From positions 1 to 34,052 of the forward strand of contig JAFQTO010000029.1 of the NCBI GenBank assembly GCA_017408985.1: 34,052 nucleotides of DNA, given 5' to 3'. The stretch comes from Clostridia bacterium. GTDB lineage: Bacteria > Bacillota > Clostridia > Oscillospirales > Butyricicoccaceae. The notes beneath the pieces were generated by a model that was not told the origin of the DNA, searched no databases, and was given only the letters and a program-made list of their open reading frames with translations. Positions 33,033 to 34,052 of this stretch are shown one piece after another. A program made the position numbers and the translations under genes. Position 1 is the stretch's first letter; each line of letters begins with the position of its first letter.

Positions 33033-33059
33033 TATAAATGATGCAAAATGAACAATGTA

Positions 33060-33218
33060 AAATGAACGGTTGAGGTGTCGGCGCAAGCGCAAGGCAATAG
33101 GCTCGCAAGCGGGCAGTGAATATTGAATAATTGAGGTGTCACCTGCGGTGACCGATCAAATAGGCGGGAGTGGAGACCACTCCCGCCCTAATCAATCCGT
33201 CGGCATCAGCCGACACCT
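33060..33218. repeat. Mosaic of mini-hairpin repeats
   Basis: It contains GTGTCGGC- and GTCGGC...GCCGACACC-type mini-hairpins (33074 on and 33198-33218), a CACCTGCGGTG hairpin, and a perfect 11-bp stem GGCGGGAGTGG / CCACTCCCGCC (33163-33187). No coding frame with a ribosome binding site is present. The last stem could stop transcription of the XRE gene. Confidence 0.6.
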
Positions 33219-33229
33219 TACCTATTCTT

Positions 33230-33487
33230 TCAGATCACGTTCTGTTCTTCGCACAGCCAGTCCATAGTCACGCCCAGCGCTTTTGCAAGGGCGTACAGCT
33301 CAGCGTCACAGACGTGGCGCTGATTTTTTTCGATCCGTGAGATTATCAGAGCGGTCATATCCATCCCCATCAGATTGATCTTGCGGGCAAGCTCCTCCTG
33401 AGTCAGCGGGGGCTTGTGCAGCGCCCTGCCTATGCGCACTCTGTCGCCGCAGATATTACCTTTTATAAGAAACAAGCTTCTGGACAT
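33230..33487 (-). CDS. Small XRE-family HTH regulator
   Basis: An 85-residue Cro/C1-type repressor. The HTH spans about residues 16-75 (RVRIGRALHKPPLTQEELAR, then LIISRIEKNQRHVCDAELYALAKALGV), ending in the usual MDWLCEEQ. Two ATGs are available: the upstream one (33493) touches the GGAGGA site, so 33487 with a 7-base spacing is preferred. It is divergent from the OrfA-like gene, and the intergenic region holds repeated TAGATA half sites that may be its operators. Confidence 0.85.
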   Translation of the reverse strand: MSRSLFLIKGNICGDRVRIGRALHKPPLTQEELARKINLMGMDMTALIISRIEKNQRHVCDAELYALAKALGVTMDWLCEEQNVI

Positions 33488-33510
33488 AGTCATTCCTCCG
33501 ATAAACAGTT

Positions 33511-33597
33511 TAGATATTTTTTATCCACTCTATTGATTTTAGAAAAAAATCCTATATAATTATTAACAAGGTAGATAGAAAATATCTAAAGTAGATA
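33511..33597. promoter_or_regulatory. TAGATA half sites between XRE and OrfA-like genes
   Basis: TAGATA lies at 33511-33516 and 33592-33597, and as an inverted pair TAGATA-N5-TATCTA at 33572-33588. Four half sites in under 90 bases, covering both divergent promoter areas, fit an autoregulated XRE repressor. The assignment to that repressor is inferred. Confidence 0.55.
33533..33560 (+). promoter_or_regulatory. Promoter of the OrfA-like gene
   Basis: TTGATT (33533-33538), a 16-base spacer and a consensus TATAAT (33555-33560), directly followed by the TAGATA operator pair. Confidence 0.65.
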
Positions 33598-33636
33598 TTA
33601 CGCAGAGATAATTTGTTATCCGAAACGGGGGCGCCG

Positions 33637-33948
33637 ATGAAAAAGAGTTACACCCGCGAGTTTAAGATAGGACTTTGCCAAGCCGTGATATCCGGAGATA
33701 TCGGGCACAACGATGCCGCCGAAGAACACGGCATCAGTCCTATTATGCTTTACAGATGGATAAGCGAATACAAAAGCAAGGGTGATCTCGCTTTTTGCGG
33801 CAAGGGCAGTATGGCGGCTATTTACGGTCAGCTTGACCGTCTGCGTGAAGAAAACCAACGCCTGAAAAAAGAAAACGAATTCCTGCAGGGACAGAACGCA
33901 GAGTATTATATTAAACTTATGTGGTACGAAGCTATGGAAAAACGATAA
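33637..33948 (+). CDS. Orphan IS3 OrfA-like HTH / coiled-coil protein
   Basis: A 103-residue protein like the OrfA subunit of IS3-family transposases (HTH_Tnp_1): basic start MKKSYTREFKIG, an HTH around DAAEEHGISPIMLYRWISEY, and a C-terminal leucine-zipper-like coil (YGQLDRLREENQRLKKENEF). No OrfB/integrase frame and no slippery frameshift site follow, and the next 100 bases are repeats. The frame opens earlier with TTG at 33613, but the ATG at 33637 gives the family N-terminus; its ribosome binding site is weak. It is either an IS remnant or a domesticated DNA-binding protein controlled by the divergent XRE gene. Confidence 0.72.
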   Translation: MKKSYTREFKIGLCQAVISGDIGHNDAAEEHGISPIMLYRWISEYKSKGDLAFCGKGSMAAIYGQLDRLREENQRLKKENEFLQGQNAEYYIKLMWYEAMEKR

Positions 33949-34052
33949 ATGATGAAAGCTGATAGCTGATAACGAATAGCTGATAGCGAAGGTGTCGGCA
34001 AAGCCGACGAAATTGAATAAGACGGCGGGAGCAAGCCCCCGCCCTACAACCA
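33949..34052. repeat. Intergenic repeats at the right edge
   Basis: AGCTGATAGCTGATA-type near-repeats (33957-33985) come first, then the mini-hairpin GTGTCGGCAAAGCCGAC (33992-34008) and a GGCGGGAG...CCCCGCC hairpin (34023-34045). These are the same element types seen at 30600, 30998, 33074 and 33198. Confidence 0.55.

Overview
The window looks like a chromosome segment of a low-oxygen Firmicute of the class Clostridia, probably an Oscillospirales/Ruminococcus-like gut bacterium. The signs are a clostridial 2[4Fe-4S] ferredoxin, a complete coenzyme-B12-dependent methylaspartate (glutamate mutase) operon, AGGAGG-type ribosome binding sites, several TTG starts, sigma-A promoters, Gram-positive lipoproteins, and intergenic DNA full of small hairpin repeats. 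No rRNA, tRNA, CRISPR array or phage module was seen. Most genes lie on the minus strand.

Layout. 1-130: start of an OrfA/HTH-type gene running off the left edge, behind a strong hairpin. 215-4999: envelope genes, namely a zinc-ribbon membrane protein, a MoxR / DUF58 / DUF4129 operon and a small membrane protein. 5000-5387: an intergenic region with a tight cluster of DnaA-box-like 9-mers. 5388-8500: a YD-repeat lipoprotein behind four WalR-like half sites, a repeat-rich spacer, a frameshifted C39-like peptidase gene and a small lipoprotein. 8591-13149: the methylaspartate operon glmS-mutL-glmE-mal, divergent from a GntR regulator (13332-14315). 14742-15899: an AspT-family exchanger. 16086-18087: an HtrA protease, an overlooked 37-residue ORF and ferredoxin. 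18173-24820: Asp/Glu racemase, a DMT exporter, a PhzF-like enzyme, a Ca2+-type P-ATPase and a SleB-type cell wall hydrolase. 24955-32883: a 1192-residue multidomain lipoprotein and two paralogous peptide-binding lipoproteins without permeases. 33230-34052: an XRE repressor divergent from an orphan IS3 OrfA-like protein, then repeats.

How it fits together. The mutase operon turns L-glutamate into 3-methylaspartate and then mesaconate, the first steps of clostridial glutamate fermentation. The exchanger may supply or exchange the acidic amino acid. The later enzymes (mesaconase, citramalate lyase) are not in the window. Ferredoxin would serve pyruvate oxidation later in the pathway. Both the GntR gene and the operon have clear sigma-A promoters with dyads between them.

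Most interesting signal. The two peptide-binding lipoprotein transcription units (start codons at 30336 and 32883) share an unusual promoter layout. Each has a good sigma-A promoter, an upstream inverted repeat GTGCA-N3-TGCAC, and just beyond it a pure G/C homopolymer (15 and 14 bases). This is what a slipped-strand, phase-variable pair of surface-lipoprotein promoters would look like. Other leads are WalR-type boxes at two envelope genes, the DnaA-box cluster, tandem SGNH-like domains that seem to lack catalytic residues, and palindromic ladder repeats.
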